Of a stretch of DNA of 64,000 bases, positions 42,999 to 51,769 are shown in pieces (the first letter of the stretch is position 1; each line of letters begins with the position of its first letter). The DNA comes from Lysinibacillus_B sp050613145 (GTDB lineage Bacteria > Bacillota > Bacilli > Bacillales_A > Planococcaceae): contig NZ_CP192507.1 in assembly GCF_050613145.1 (NCBI RefSeq), positions 1,984,001 through 2,048,000 of the forward strand. Direction: 5' to 3'. The notes under the pieces were generated by a model. That model did no database searches. It worked only from the letters and a program-made list of their open reading frames with translations, and was not told the DNA's origin. The position numbers and the translations under genes were made by a program.

Positions 42999-43439
42999 AT
43001 GCCAAGAATCAAATACCGAGATGCAGATATTGATTTAATGGCAAGGATGATGCGAGCGGAAGCCGAGGGTGAAGGGAACCAAGGGATGTTATACGTTGGA
43101 AATGTTATTGTGAATCGTGCACTGGCAGATTGTTTAGACTTTAAAGATGTCAGAACGATTGAACAAGTCATTTATCAGGTACAGGGAGGAAATTACTCTT
43201 TTGAAGCGGTTCAAAAGGGAAATTTATTTTACCAAAGAGCGCGATCTTCTGAAAAAAAATTAGCAAAACAGAATTTAGATTATTGGAGACAACATCCAGC
43301 GAAATTTGCACTTTGGTATTTTAATCCATATGCTCCGTGTCCTCCAACATGGTATAATCAACCATTTACTGGTCAATTTAAAAGTCATTGTTTTTATGAA
43401 CCAATAGCGGGAACATGTGAAAGTGTTTATATTAATTAG
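42999..43439 (+). CDS. cwlJ: Spore cortex-lytic hydrolase CwlJ
   Basis: 146 residues, close to the usual ~142. The catalytic region is LMARMMRAEAEGEGNQGMLYVGNV with the conserved Glu of the SleB/Hydrolase_2 family; KGNLFYQRARSSE and FALWYFNPYAPCPPTWYNQP are the CwlJ hallmarks. It degrades cortex peptidoglycan during germination. Here it is alone; its usual partner gerQ is not adjacent. It is the strongest evidence that the organism sporulates. Confidence 0.95.
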   Translation: MPRIKYRDADIDLMARMMRAEAEGEGNQGMLYVGNVIVNRALADCLDFKDVRTIEQVIYQVQGGNYSFEAVQKGNLFYQRARSSEKKLAKQNLDYWRQHPAKFALWYFNPYAPCPPTWYNQPFTGQFKSHCFYEPIAGTCESVYIN

Positions 43440-43529
43440 GTGGTTATAATTTTCCCTTTTGGTACTAAGCATACAATATGTTTAGTTGGAAATACTGGTA
43501 GCCCGCAGCATTCACTCGATTGAAAAACT

Positions 43530-43565
43530 TAAACGCCTACGTGCTAAAGCATGTGGGCGTTTAAT
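43530..43565 (+). terminator. Hairpin after cwlJ
   Basis: TAAACGCCTACGTGC / GCATGTGGGCGTTTA stem, AT-rich tail; about 90 bp after the cwlJ stop. Confidence 0.65.
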
Positions 43566-43645
43566 AATAAGAGACGAATAGACGAAATCGCATATCCGTA
43601 CAATATATTATTTTTAGTGTTATCCTAGTTCACAGGTGCTCTCTT

Positions 43646-44119
43646 TTATCTAATTTTATGCAAAATCCTCATCCGATACATCTTAAAGAGGACATACACA
43701 ATAAAGTAAATGAATATAGAGGAAATCATTATATTTATGACTGCCCCGGTTAGAAATAAGTAGCCACTAGAATGCATACTATCTATTCCATCGACGGTAT
43801 GATAAAGGGCATTTATGTAATCGACATCTTCAACCTCATCTACCACGGTTTTCCGATCTAGTATAAGGCTCCCGACTTTATAATTTAACAGAAACAGAAG
43901 TGGCCAAGCAGGAGTTCCCATAACACCGCCTACAATGGCTGAAACTGTATTTGCTCTTACTAGTTTCGCCAAGCCAATGGATAGGACTGGACCTAATCCA
44001 AAAGTAGGGAACCAGTGTGGAATGAGCCCCATTGTAAAACCAGCTGCTACTTGATGTGAACTTGCGTTTAGTCGAAATAAACGGAGAAGGTAATATTTCA
44101 TTCTACGCGCTATTTTCAT
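43646..44119 (-). CDS. DUF2062 membrane protein
   Basis: 157 residues. SSHQVAAGFTMGLIPHWFPTFG then GGVMGTPAWPLLFLLNYKVG are the DUF2062 core; three to four membrane spans, the last near FLTGAVINIMISSIFIYFIVYVLF. The family is found in many bacteria, with unknown function. Transcribed alone on the minus strand. Confidence 0.85.
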   Translation of the reverse strand: MKIARRMKYYLLRLFRLNASSHQVAAGFTMGLIPHWFPTFGLGPVLSIGLAKLVRANTVSAIVGGVMGTPAWPLLFLLNYKVGSLILDRKTVVDEVEDVDYINALYHTVDGIDSMHSSGYLFLTGAVINIMISSIFIYFIVYVLFKMYRMRILHKIR

Positions 44120-44349
44120 TGTAGTTTACATTCCCTTCTTACCACAATCACCTTAAAAGATTATGTAAGTATTGTACCACACGTCCCACTCTACATATAT
44201 CTACAAATTTCTGCATAAAACATTTTTGTTCCTAATGAAATGATGATTTCGAGACATTGTGAATGGATTTACTTAAATTAGCTATATAGGTTAGTGATAT
44301 GATAGTATGGAAAAAATGACCAAAAATATTATTTTAAAAGAGGGATACG

Positions 44350-44643
44350 ATGAACTACTACTAAATTGTAAAAGAAGTCATTGATGAGTGGGATCCGAAG
44401 CGATTTTTACATCACACACCTGACGATGAATATCATCCAGAAATAAGAGATATTGTAGCGTTACTACCAACAGCGACATCGATTGAACAATTAGCTGTCG
44501 TGATACACGAGGTGTTTGTGAAAATGTTTTCAGTAGATGAAGTATATTCGATTCAGAATTGTTATCCAATTGCATCGAAAATTTGGAATAAAATGAATGG
44601 TTCAATGCCCAAATCGGTTCTTAATAAAAAGGGGTTACTATAA
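44350..44643 (+). pseudogene. DUF1871-like gene with a nonsense codon at position 5
   Basis: ATG at 44350 has AAAGAGGG upstream and reads MNYY-stop-IVKEVIDEWDPKRFLHH, after which the frame stays open for 93 codons to 44643 (ending SMPKSVLNKKGLL). The VIDEWDP, HTPDDEYHPEI and ATSIEQLA motifs resemble DUF1871. A TAA at 44362 where GAA would fit (E for stop) is the only defect. No alternative start with an RBS follows. Either a fresh pseudogene or a base error. Confidence 0.75.
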
Positions 44644-44682
44644 AAGCACATCCTAATATTCCAATATTTTTAGATTAACTAA

Positions 44683-44710
44683 AAAGAGAGCACAAAATTT
44701 GTGCTCTCCG
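44683..44710 (-). terminator. Terminator of the small membrane protein gene
   Basis: GAGAGCACAAA / TTTGTGCTCTC palindrome (44686-44708); on the minus strand it runs into TTTTTAG. Confidence 0.85.
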
Positions 44711-44714
44711 CATC

Positions 44715-44891
44715 CTAACGACGATGCTCCACAAGGTCAATTGCACCTAGCACGATATGGGCTAAGCCGAAACCTAAAATGGTGTTCGCAATTGCTTGAT
44801 TGGAACTACTTCCTTTTTGTCTCATCGCATAGCCTGTTGCTGTTACTGCCGAACCTAGGATCGTTGGGATTAAACCTTCACGAATATTCAT
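44715..44891 (-). CDS. Conserved small membrane protein (58 aa)
   Basis: 58 residues from the ATG at 44891 (MNIREGLIPTILGSAVTATG), with GGAGGG seven bases upstream; the frame runs far upstream (to 45236), but without support and across the deacetylase gene. Two hydrophobic segments (LIPTILGSAVTATGYAM and IANTILGFGLAHIVLGAIDL) around a basic, Ser/Asn loop. Family function unknown. Confidence 0.75.
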   Translation of the reverse strand: MNIREGLIPTILGSAVTATGYAMRQKGSSSNQAIANTILGFGLAHIVLGAIDLVEHRR

Positions 44892-45053
44892 AAAAGCTCC
44901 CTCCATCGTTGTTAGTTGGTGAGAAAACACCACATTTATTTTGTGTATAGCAATAAAAAATATACGGGATATTTCAAGGCATTTTTTTAGCGAAGCAGCA
45001 AATACTAAAGCCATCTCTGGAGCAAAGATTAAAGTTAACGGTGGTGGCAATGC

Positions 45054-45794
45054 TTGAAACGAAAGTATATCATGATGTTCTCCATTTTTATTGTCTTTAT
45101 TTCGGTGTTTTATTTTGGCTATAAATCGTATGCGGACAAAGGAAGACGTTATTATGAAGAAGCAGGGCAAGTTGTGTGGGATATTAATACGAGTGAAAAA
45201 GTGGTAGCTATTACATTTGATGATGGTCCAGATCAAAAATACACAACGAACATATTAGATTTACTTGCTGAATATGAGGCAAAAGCGACTTTTTTTATTG
45301 TTGGTCAATATGCTGAAAAATATCCTGAAGTTGTACTGCGACAGTATGATGAGGGGCATGAAATTGCTAATCACACATATACCCATACACGCAGTCAATC
45401 GATACAACGAATTGAAGACGAGTTAAAAAAGACAAATGAAACGATTTTTAGTATTACCGGGTTTAGGCCAACCTTATTCCGTCCAGTTGGAGGACAATAT
45501 ACAGATGCGATGATCAATACAGCGGTCAAAAATGGTTATACAGTTGTCATGTGGTCGTGGCATCAGGATACAGAGGATTGGAAAAATCCAGGGGTCCACA
45601 AAATTGTAAATAAAGTATTAAAAGGCACGAAACCGGGGGATGTCATCCTATTTCATGATGCTGGTGGTGATCGCAGTCAAACCGTTAAAGCGCTAGAAGA
45701 AATTTTACCAGCACTTAAAAATCAAGGGTACGAATTTATAACGATTTCTGAGCTTATCGAACGGAAGAAGGGGAATATAAGTAAGGTAAGCTAA
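45054..45794 (+). CDS. Membrane-anchored polysaccharide deacetylase (NodB family)
   Basis: 246 residues from a TTG start (RBS poor: GGTGGTGGCAATGC). An N-terminal membrane anchor (IMMFSIFIVFISVFYFGY) is followed by a NodB domain. Catalytic base and metal Asp lie in TFDDGPD, metal His pair in NHTYTH, arginine in FRPVGG, and VILFHD carries the catalytic His. Similar to PdaA/YlxY-type enzymes that deacetylate peptidoglycan N-acetyl sugars outside the cell. Substrate inferred. Confidence 0.88.
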   Translation: MKRKYIMMFSIFIVFISVFYFGYKSYADKGRRYYEEAGQVVWDINTSEKVVAITFDDGPDQKYTTNILDLLAEYEAKATFFIVGQYAEKYPEVVLRQYDEGHEIANHTYTHTRSQSIQRIEDELKKTNETIFSITGFRPTLFRPVGGQYTDAMINTAVKNGYTVVMWSWHQDTEDWKNPGVHKIVNKVLKGTKPGDVILFHDAGGDRSQTVKALEEILPALKNQGYEFITISELIERKKGNISKVS

Positions 45795-45810
45795 CTAGAT
45801 GGAATAGTTA

Positions 45811-45852
45811 TGCCAACCGTCGTTTCTAGTGATTTAGAAGCGACGGTTTTGT
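45811..45852 (+). terminator. Terminator of the deacetylase gene
   Basis: AACCGTCGTTTCTA / TAGAAGCGACGGTT stem-loop followed by TTGTTG. Confidence 0.8.
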
Positions 45853-45935
45853 TGTGGCAAATTTTTTCAAGTGACTGTGAAAAATGCGGTAGCAATACAT
45901 TCGAAAAAATTACGGTCTATCCTAAAGGGGGGTAA
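45849..45935 (+). pseudogene. C-terminal remnant of a phage tail gene
   Basis: An open frame ending at 45935 reads DCEKCGSNTFEKITVYPKGG, which resembles the C-terminus of the phage tail protein that normally precedes the tail-fibre gene (YmfQ/DUF2313-like). The upstream part is gone; this marks the left break of the prophage remnant. Confidence 0.45.
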
Positions 45936-45939
45936 TTAA

Positions 45940-47037
45940 TTGAGTGAACAATTCGGAACAATCATGACGGATATGGGCCTTGCAGCTATCGCTAATGCAG
46001 CCATTCAGAAAACAGAAGTAGATTTTGTCAAAATTGCAGTAGGTGATAGCAATGGCTCTTATTACACGCCGACTAAGGAAATGACAAAATTACATAATCA
46101 AGTTTTAGAAGGAGCTATTTCGTCGAAAATAACTCAAATCGAATTGAAATTGTAGGGGATGTCCCCTTTAGTGCAGGCGGTTTCTATGTTAGGGAAGTAG
46201 GGCTTTTTGATTCGCAAAATCAATTACTTGCTATTGGTAAAGTAGCGGAGTCATACAAGCCTATTATGCAACAGGGTAGCGCAAAGGACATGACGCTTGA
46301 AATTGTTATCGAAGTTTCGAACGCAAGAGTTGTCACCTTGAAAGTAGATCCTACATTTATTTATGCATCAAAAAAATATGTCGATGAACAGATTATTTTA
46401 AAGTTAAAAACCTTTAGAACAAAAAATAATAACTATCGAGCAGACAGTACAAGAAATCGATGACCGACTTACTACGCATTTGGCGGAAAATGCGAGTCCG
46501 ACAACAAAAGGTCATGTTCAACTATCAAGCGCTACTAATAGCGCATCCGAAACATTAGCGGCTACTCCAAGAGCTGTAAAATTAGTTAATGATTCGTTAG
46601 ATTCTCATGTTAATAAATTATTTACAGACTCAAATGGTGTACATGGTTTAAAAATCGAGACAGGAAACTTCACCCCGTATTTTTATGGAAGTACGACATC
46701 AGGAACAAACACATATGTAATACAGTCTGGAATTTATTATAAAATTGCTAATTTAGTAAAGATCGATTTAATAGTACAAATTAACGTAAAAGGTACAATG
46801 ACAGGGAATTTAGAAATTGGTGGTTTACCTTTTGTGGCTAAAGCAGAAGCGCATTGTTGTTTTGGTGGGTATGCGTTAGTTAACTTAGGTGATTATAGTG
46901 ATTTGTTGGGAACAGTTGTAGACACAAAAATTACGCTAAAAAAAAGTGGCAATAATAAAACAGAAGCCCGTATAGTACCAGATGATATTGTTAATCAATC
47001 CTTCATGAAAATATCAGCAACTTACACAAGCAAATAG
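45940..47037 (+). pseudogene. Phage tail-fibre/collar gene with two frameshifts
   Basis: TTG start with AAAGGGGGG upstream. Frame 1 (45940 to ~46125): MSEQFGTIMTDMGLAAIANA, typical N-terminus of DUF3751 tail fibres. Loss of one A in an AAAA run near 46123 shifts to frame 2 (~46126-46410: RIEIVGDVPFSAGGFYVREV, then YASKKYVDEQ). A second slip in TTAAAAACC near 46412 shifts to frame 3 (to 47037: IEQTVQEIDDRLTTHLAENA, SPTTKGHVQLSSATNSASET). Joined, it would make a ~365-residue fibre protein. Both slips are in A runs, so decay or assembly error are both possible. Confidence 0.8.
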
Positions 47038-47048
47038 GAGGGGTAAAA

Positions 47049-47258
47049 ATGATTGAAAAATATACGATAGATGATTTAACCAAGGATGGTGTTTGTATTA
47101 AAAAACAAACGTATATCGAATACGAAGGACAACAATATCCAGTTGGAGAAATATGGAGAAGAGCATATTTGAATACTGTTAGTGGGCGAAATCAGGTAAT
47201 TGTTGAATTACCAGAAGCTCAAATTAATGCAATTTTAGCGGTATGGGAGGACATCTAA
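47049..47258 (+). CDS. Small phage tail-region protein (69 aa)
   Basis: 69 residues with AGGAGGGG upstream; starts 11 bp after the fibre gene. Begins MIEKYTIDDLTKDGVCIKKQ; ends ELPEAQINAILAVWEDI. Position right after the fibre gene suggests an XkdX-neighbour or fibre accessory protein; no domain recognised. Confidence 0.65.
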   Translation: MIEKYTIDDLTKDGVCIKKQTYIEYEGQQYPVGEIWRRAYLNTVSGRNQVIVELPEAQINAILAVWEDI

Positions 47259-47367
47259 CTCTTATAATATAATTGTTTTTTTGGGAAATGTATGGAAAAG
47301 TATAAAGAATGATGCTATAAAAAGGAGTGGTAAGTTTTGAGATTACAGTATGGAAGGTAGATTAATT

Positions 47368-48393
47368 ATGCAAAGTAGAGAATATTATAGTTGGGTAGAT
47401 ATTTTAAAAGGGTTGGGAATAATTTTAGTTATATTAGGTCATTTACAAGTAGCTCCTAATCTTATTAGTTATATATATTTATTTCATATGCCCCTTTTCT
47501 TTTTTGTTTCCGGCTATTTGATGAATGTAAATAAATTCGCTAAAGTAACAGATTTTATCAAAGGTAAAACAAAGACATTATTATTACCTTATTTAGGGTT
47601 TTCTATAATTTCTATTATTTGCTATAGCGTTTTTACTGGAGCAGAGATAAGTATAAAAGAATCCTTCATTTGTTTCATCGAAGGAAAAAGGAATTTTATT
47701 TATTACAATATAGCTTTATGGTTTTTGGTGGGAATATTTGTTGTAGAGCTAATGTATTTCTTACTTAAAAAATATATAAAAAATGATATTTTAATCTTTT
47801 TAGTAAGTATTTTTATTAGTTTTAGCGCCGTAGTTTTTTTGGAAGTTATTCAATCTCCAGATTGGATATGGAGTATTGATACAGCTTTTTATTATCTGGT
47901 ATATTTTGTAATAGGAAATTTACTGAAAAGTCATCAAAAAAAATATAGTGCTAGTAACTTTGTTCAAAAAAGCATAATGTACACTATTGTATTCTTAAGC
48001 TTTTCGTTAAATCTCATACTTTTGCTAATTCCAAGCAAAATCCAATTTGTCTATAGCATTATAAATGGGAAAAACGAATTTTTATTTGTATGGTTATTTA
48101 TTTGTGGACTATCAGGTATAGTTACTTATATTGTTATATCTAAATATTTAGGAAAGTCTTCTGTTTTAGAATTTATAGGGAAAAACTCACTTATTATATT
48201 TACGCTACATTATCCTTTAGGAATATTAATAATTGACTTATTAAAGGTTCAATTGCAAATTGAGCTACCACCATCAAATATTATTGGGATTATACAAATG
48301 ATATTAATCTTATTATTATTAAAACCAGTAATAAGTATAATCAATAACAAATTCCCATTTTTAATAGGTAATAAATTAAATTTTAAAAGTTAA
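47368..48393 (+). CDS. Acyltransferase 3 family membrane protein (probable lysogenic-conversion gene)
   Basis: 341 residues from the ATG at 47368 (GGAAGGTAG upstream; an ATG at 47350 is less likely). About ten membrane spans. YYSWVDILKGLGIILVILGH with the conserved His, and LFHMPLFFFVSGYLM, are the Acyl_transf_3 signature (O-acetylation of surface polysaccharide). Clearly more AT-rich than its neighbours. Between tail-fibre and lysis genes it is likely a moron that alters the host surface. Confidence 0.88.
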   Translation: MQSREYYSWVDILKGLGIILVILGHLQVAPNLISYIYLFHMPLFFFVSGYLMNVNKFAKVTDFIKGKTKTLLLPYLGFSIISIICYSVFTGAEISIKESFICFIEGKRNFIYYNIALWFLVGIFVVELMYFLLKKYIKNDILIFLVSIFISFSAVVFLEVIQSPDWIWSIDTAFYYLVYFVIGNLLKSHQKKYSASNFVQKSIMYTIVFLSFSLNLILLLIPSKIQFVYSIINGKNEFLFVWLFICGLSGIVTYIVISKYLGKSSVLEFIGKNSLIIFTLHYPLGILIIDLLKVQLQIELPPSNIIGIIQMILILLLLKPVISIINNKFPFLIGNKLNFKS

Positions 48394-48471
48394 GAATGGT
48401 TGAAAAGCTAAAAAAAATGCTGGCTTTTTCATTATGTTTCGCAGTAACAACAGAATGAAATAACAAATTTT

Positions 48472-48507
48472 CAAGCCTTCCACAATCTCTGTGGAGGGCT
48501 TTTATGT
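48472..48507 (+). terminator. Terminator after the acyltransferase
   Basis: AAGCCTTCCACA (48473-48484) pairs with TGTGGAGGGCTT (48490-48501), then TTTAT. Confidence 0.85.
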
Positions 48508-48707
48508 TGAAAAAAAGGAAGGTGTTTTCTGAAAACAGTTTCAAAATATCGAATAACTCATAATAAACTAGCGTGTTTTATATATTTAAAAAATTTGTAC
48601 ATTTTAGCCGTAAAAACTTTATTTTGTACCAGTTTTTTGTAATAGTGGCTTGAACTCTTCATTATCCCCCTTTTTAATTAAAGTATTAAGAGAGGAGAGG
48701 TTGTAAG

Positions 48708-49238
48708 ATGAAAGAGCAAAAACAGACTACCGAAAAAACAATGGATAAAAGAACTATGGAAGATCTTATTATTAGCTGGGGATTACCTGAATACCTTGAA
48801 TCGAAAAAAAGCAGTATTATCTTTAAATTTGATGACGACGGGCTAACGGATACAAGTGAAAAGGGCTATCATTGTAAAGATGGAAGTGTGAAGTTTTGTC
48901 TATATGATGAGGAATTAGGGAAGGTTTTATTTTCGATGGAATTTTTTAGAAGTGGTTTCGGAATAAAACGACTTTCTCCAGAATCTAAATTTGGAGTGAC
49001 GTTACAACTACTATTCGTTCATGATGAATCATTAAGGAAAAAAGGAATTGCTAGTTATTATTTTAACGGACTTCGAGAATATGCGATTCGTGAAAAGGAA
49101 AAGTGCATCCGGGTAAATGCAAATGCAAATGCTAAAAATTTCAGAAAAAATAGTAAGCAAAATGCTTTGAGTCAAAAAGATTTAGAGAAATTCTATAAAG
49201 ATAGAAGTACACCTGTAATGCCTGTAGAGCTAATTTAA
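48708..49238 (+). CDS. GNAT-like acetyltransferase (176 aa)
   Basis: 176 residues with AGAGGAGAGG before the ATG. The segment LQLLFVHDESLRKKGIASYY resembles GNAT motif A (R/Q-x-x-G-x-A), followed by a helix (LREYAIREKEKCIRVNANA) and a motif-B-like end. The first ~90 residues are poorly conserved. Substrate unknown. Sits between the acyltransferase and the SLH protein in the prophage-derived segment. Confidence 0.65.
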   Translation: MKEQKQTTEKTMDKRTMEDLIISWGLPEYLESKKSSIIFKFDDDGLTDTSEKGYHCKDGSVKFCLYDEELGKVLFSMEFFRSGFGIKRLSPESKFGVTLQLLFVHDESLRKKGIASYYFNGLREYAIREKEKCIRVNANANAKNFRKNSKQNALSQKDLEKFYKDRSTPVMPVELI

Positions 49239-49484
49239 ATACAGTCATCCACATAAGTTTTAAAATGTGCAGTAACTTTTAAATTAATTAAATAGCAAAA
49301 ATATTTCGAAAAGCAGTCAATCAACTAGCGTTTTTTTATTCCTAATATTTGATGTGAAAATAAATAGTTCATACTATCCAATTTTTAAAAAATTTAACCT
49401 AATTTTAACCTTTCTCATATAAAGTTGAAAATGATGTTTAATTATAGAAACATTAAAAATAGTATGAGAAAAGGAGGAATTAAA

Positions 49485-51722
49485 ATGGGTATCAACAATA
49501 ACTATTTAAAAGCAACAGTAGGTCTTACTTTAGTTGTCAGTTCTGTGCCTATTTTTGCACCGGTTTACACTAAGGCAGCCACCTTTTTAGATGTGCCAGA
49601 TTCTGCTTATTACTCTGACGCCGTGAGAGAATTAGCCGAGCGAGGAATTTTGATTGGTTATGGAGATGGTACATACAAACCTAATCAAGTGGCTACGCGT
49701 GGGCAAATAGCAAAGATTTTGGCTGGTATTTTAGGACTCGATAAGACAAATGTAGTAGACCCAGGATTTACCGACCTTTCACCTGACAATCCTTATTATG
49801 GAGCGATTGCTGCCTTAGCACAGGCGGGCATTATTAGTGGCTATGAGGATCATACGTATCGTATGAATGAACCTGTTCAGCGTAAACATTTAGCGAAAAT
49901 GCTGGTGAAAGCATTTCATTTGCAATCACCAGAAGGTGCGACAATGCCATTTACGGATGTACGTGAGGAATATAAGGATTATATATTGGCACTTTATACA
50001 AATGGCATTACAACAGGGAGAACAGCAACGCAATTTGATGGTGAATCGTACGTCACACGCGGGCAACTTACAGCATTTGTTGTGCGAACAGAGGAAGCCG
50101 TCCAATCGGCTGTGAATGAGGAAGAGAAACCGAATACAGACTTGAATCCACCGACTGAATCTCTTCCAGAACCCGGACCAACTTTAACATTTACCGTATC
50201 AATAGAAGGAATAACGGGGATTTTTTCAACCGATAAGGAATATGAATTAATTACATCAGCTGTAATTGGGAAGATTTATTTGGATGAGGATGTTGTAAAA
50301 ATCACCTTCGTTTCAGAAGAAGCTATTCCGAAAGGGTCGTTTAAAGCAAAGATTAACAATGTCGAGTATGAATTTAACTTTAATAGGAATGAAAATAAGT
50401 GGATATTGACAAAGTTTAAGGAGGCTATTTCATCAGTATCAGAGCCAACACCAGTACCATATTCATCGACTACGATTCCAGTAACAGGTATCTCGCTGAA
50501 CACTACAACTGCAACAATCAACGAAGGAGAAACGACACAATTGACGGCCACAATCTTACCGGCAAATGCGACGAATAAAGATGTGACATGGACATCCTCA
50601 AATCCGACGGTTGCAACGGTAGATGCAAATGGTAAAGTGACGGCTATTGGTGAAGGAACCGCAACGATTACAGCAACAACAGTGGATGGATTAAAAACAG
50701 CAACTACGACAATCAAGGTAGTCGTTCCAGTGACAGGCATCTTACTGAACACAACAACCGCGACGATCAATGAAGGGGAAACGACACAATTGACGGCCAC
50801 AATCTTACCGGCAAATGCGACGAATAAACATGTAACATGGACATCTTCAGATGAAAATATTGCAACGGTGGATGCAACTGGTAAAGTGACAGCTATTGGT
50901 GGAGGAACAGCAACCATCACAGCAACAACAGTGGATGGATTAAAAACAGCAACCGCAACAATTGAAGTCGTCGTTCCAGTAACAGGCATCTCACTGAACA
51001 CAACAACCGCGACGATCAATGAAGGGGAAACGACACAATTGACGGCATCAATCTTACCGGCAAATGCGACGAATAAACATGTAACATGGACATCTTCAGA
51101 TGAAAATATCGCAACGGTGGATGCAACTGGTAAAGTGACAGCTATTGGTGGAGGAACCGCAACCATCACAGCAACAACAGTGGATGGATTAAAAACAGCA
51201 ACCGCAACAATTGAAGTCGTCGTTCCAGTAACAGGCATCTCATTGAACACAACAACCGCGACGATCAATGAAGGGGAAACGACACAATTGACGGCATCAA
51301 TCTTACCGGCAAATGCGACGAATAAACATGTAACATGGACATCTTCAGATGAAAATATCGCAACGGTGGATGCAACTGGTAAAGTGACAGCTATTGGTGG
51401 AGGAACAGCAACCATCACAGCAACAACAGTGGATGGATTAAAAACAGCAACTACGACAATCAAGGTAGTCGTTCCAGTGACAGGTATTGCATTAAATGAG
51501 ACGAGTGGGAATCTTCAAGTTGGTGATACAAAGACACTAACTGCGACCGTAACACCAACTAATGCGACGAATAAAAATGTAACATGGTCTTCTTCAGATG
51601 AGAATGTTGCGACTGTAAATACGGCAGGCGTTGTATACGCAGTCGCACCAGGAACAGCAACGATTACAGCAACAACAGAAGATGGTTCTCACAAGGCCAC
51701 ATACACAGTAACAACCTCTTAA
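49485..51722 (+). CDS. SLH-anchored surface protein with five Big_2 Ig-like repeats
   Basis: 745 residues from the ATG at 49485 (AAAGGAGGAATTAAA upstream), 20 codons after the first possible start at 49425. Signal peptide ending ...VYTKA (~31). Three SLH domains (~32-210: FLDVPDSAYYSDAVRELAER, GFTDLSPDNPYYGAIAALAQ, PFTDVREEYKDYILALYTNG). A unique segment, then five Big_2 domains of ~84 residues (VTGISLNTTTATINEGETTQ ... VTWTSSDENIATVDATGKVT), the middle ones nearly identical. Exported, wall-polymer-bound. It ends 47 bp before a group II intron. Confidence 0.9.
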   Translation: MGINNNYLKATVGLTLVVSSVPIFAPVYTKAATFLDVPDSAYYSDAVRELAERGILIGYGDGTYKPNQVATRGQIAKILAGILGLDKTNVVDPGFTDLSPDNPYYGAIAALAQAGIISGYEDHTYRMNEPVQRKHLAKMLVKAFHLQSPEGATMPFTDVREEYKDYILALYTNGITTGRTATQFDGESYVTRGQLTAFVVRTEEAVQSAVNEEEKPNTDLNPPTESLPEPGPTLTFTVSIEGITGIFSTDKEYELITSAVIGKIYLDEDVVKITFVSEEAIPKGSFKAKINNVEYEFNFNRNENKWILTKFKEAISSVSEPTPVPYSSTTIPVTGISLNTTTATINEGETTQLTATILPANATNKDVTWTSSNPTVATVDANGKVTAIGEGTATITATTVDGLKTATTTIKVVVPVTGILLNTTTATINEGETTQLTATILPANATNKHVTWTSSDENIATVDATGKVTAIGGGTATITATTVDGLKTATATIEVVVPVTGISLNTTTATINEGETTQLTASILPANATNKHVTWTSSDENIATVDATGKVTAIGGGTATITATTVDGLKTATATIEVVVPVTGISLNTTTATINEGETTQLTASILPANATNKHVTWTSSDENIATVDATGKVTAIGGGTATITATTVDGLKTATTTIKVVVPVTGIALNETSGNLQVGDTKTLTATVTPTNATNKNVTWSSSDENVATVNTAGVVYAVAPGTATITATTEDGSHKATYTVTTS
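50470..51480 (+). repeat. Four tandem ~252-bp repeats encoding Big_2 domains
   Basis: Units start near 50474, 50726, 50978 and 51230 (each at CAGTAACAGG or CAGTGACAGG). The third and fourth differ by only a few bases; a fifth, diverged unit follows to 51720. Confidence 0.92.
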
Positions 51723-51769
51723 GAAAAATAAACGAAACGTTACTCGATAAATCGGAATAGATGAAACGA

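Noticed and set aside
44892..45236. N-terminal extension of the 58-aa minus-strand gene to 173 aa
   Set aside because: It overlaps the start of the deacetylase gene on the other strand, and the ATG at 44891 has a proper GGAGGG RBS.
50276..51463. 395-codon minus-strand ORF opposite the Big_2 repeats
   Set aside because: Its length comes from the periodic, stop-poor antisense of the repeat array; composition is Val/Ala repeat, no RBS, and the + strand gene is clearly real.
51723..51769. Idea that the intron interrupts the SLH/Big_2 gene and that 52547-53092 is simply its second exon
   Set aside because: The SLH gene stops at 51722 and the 5' flank of the intron has a TAG in the frame of the downstream exon, so a simple splice would not give one continuous protein.
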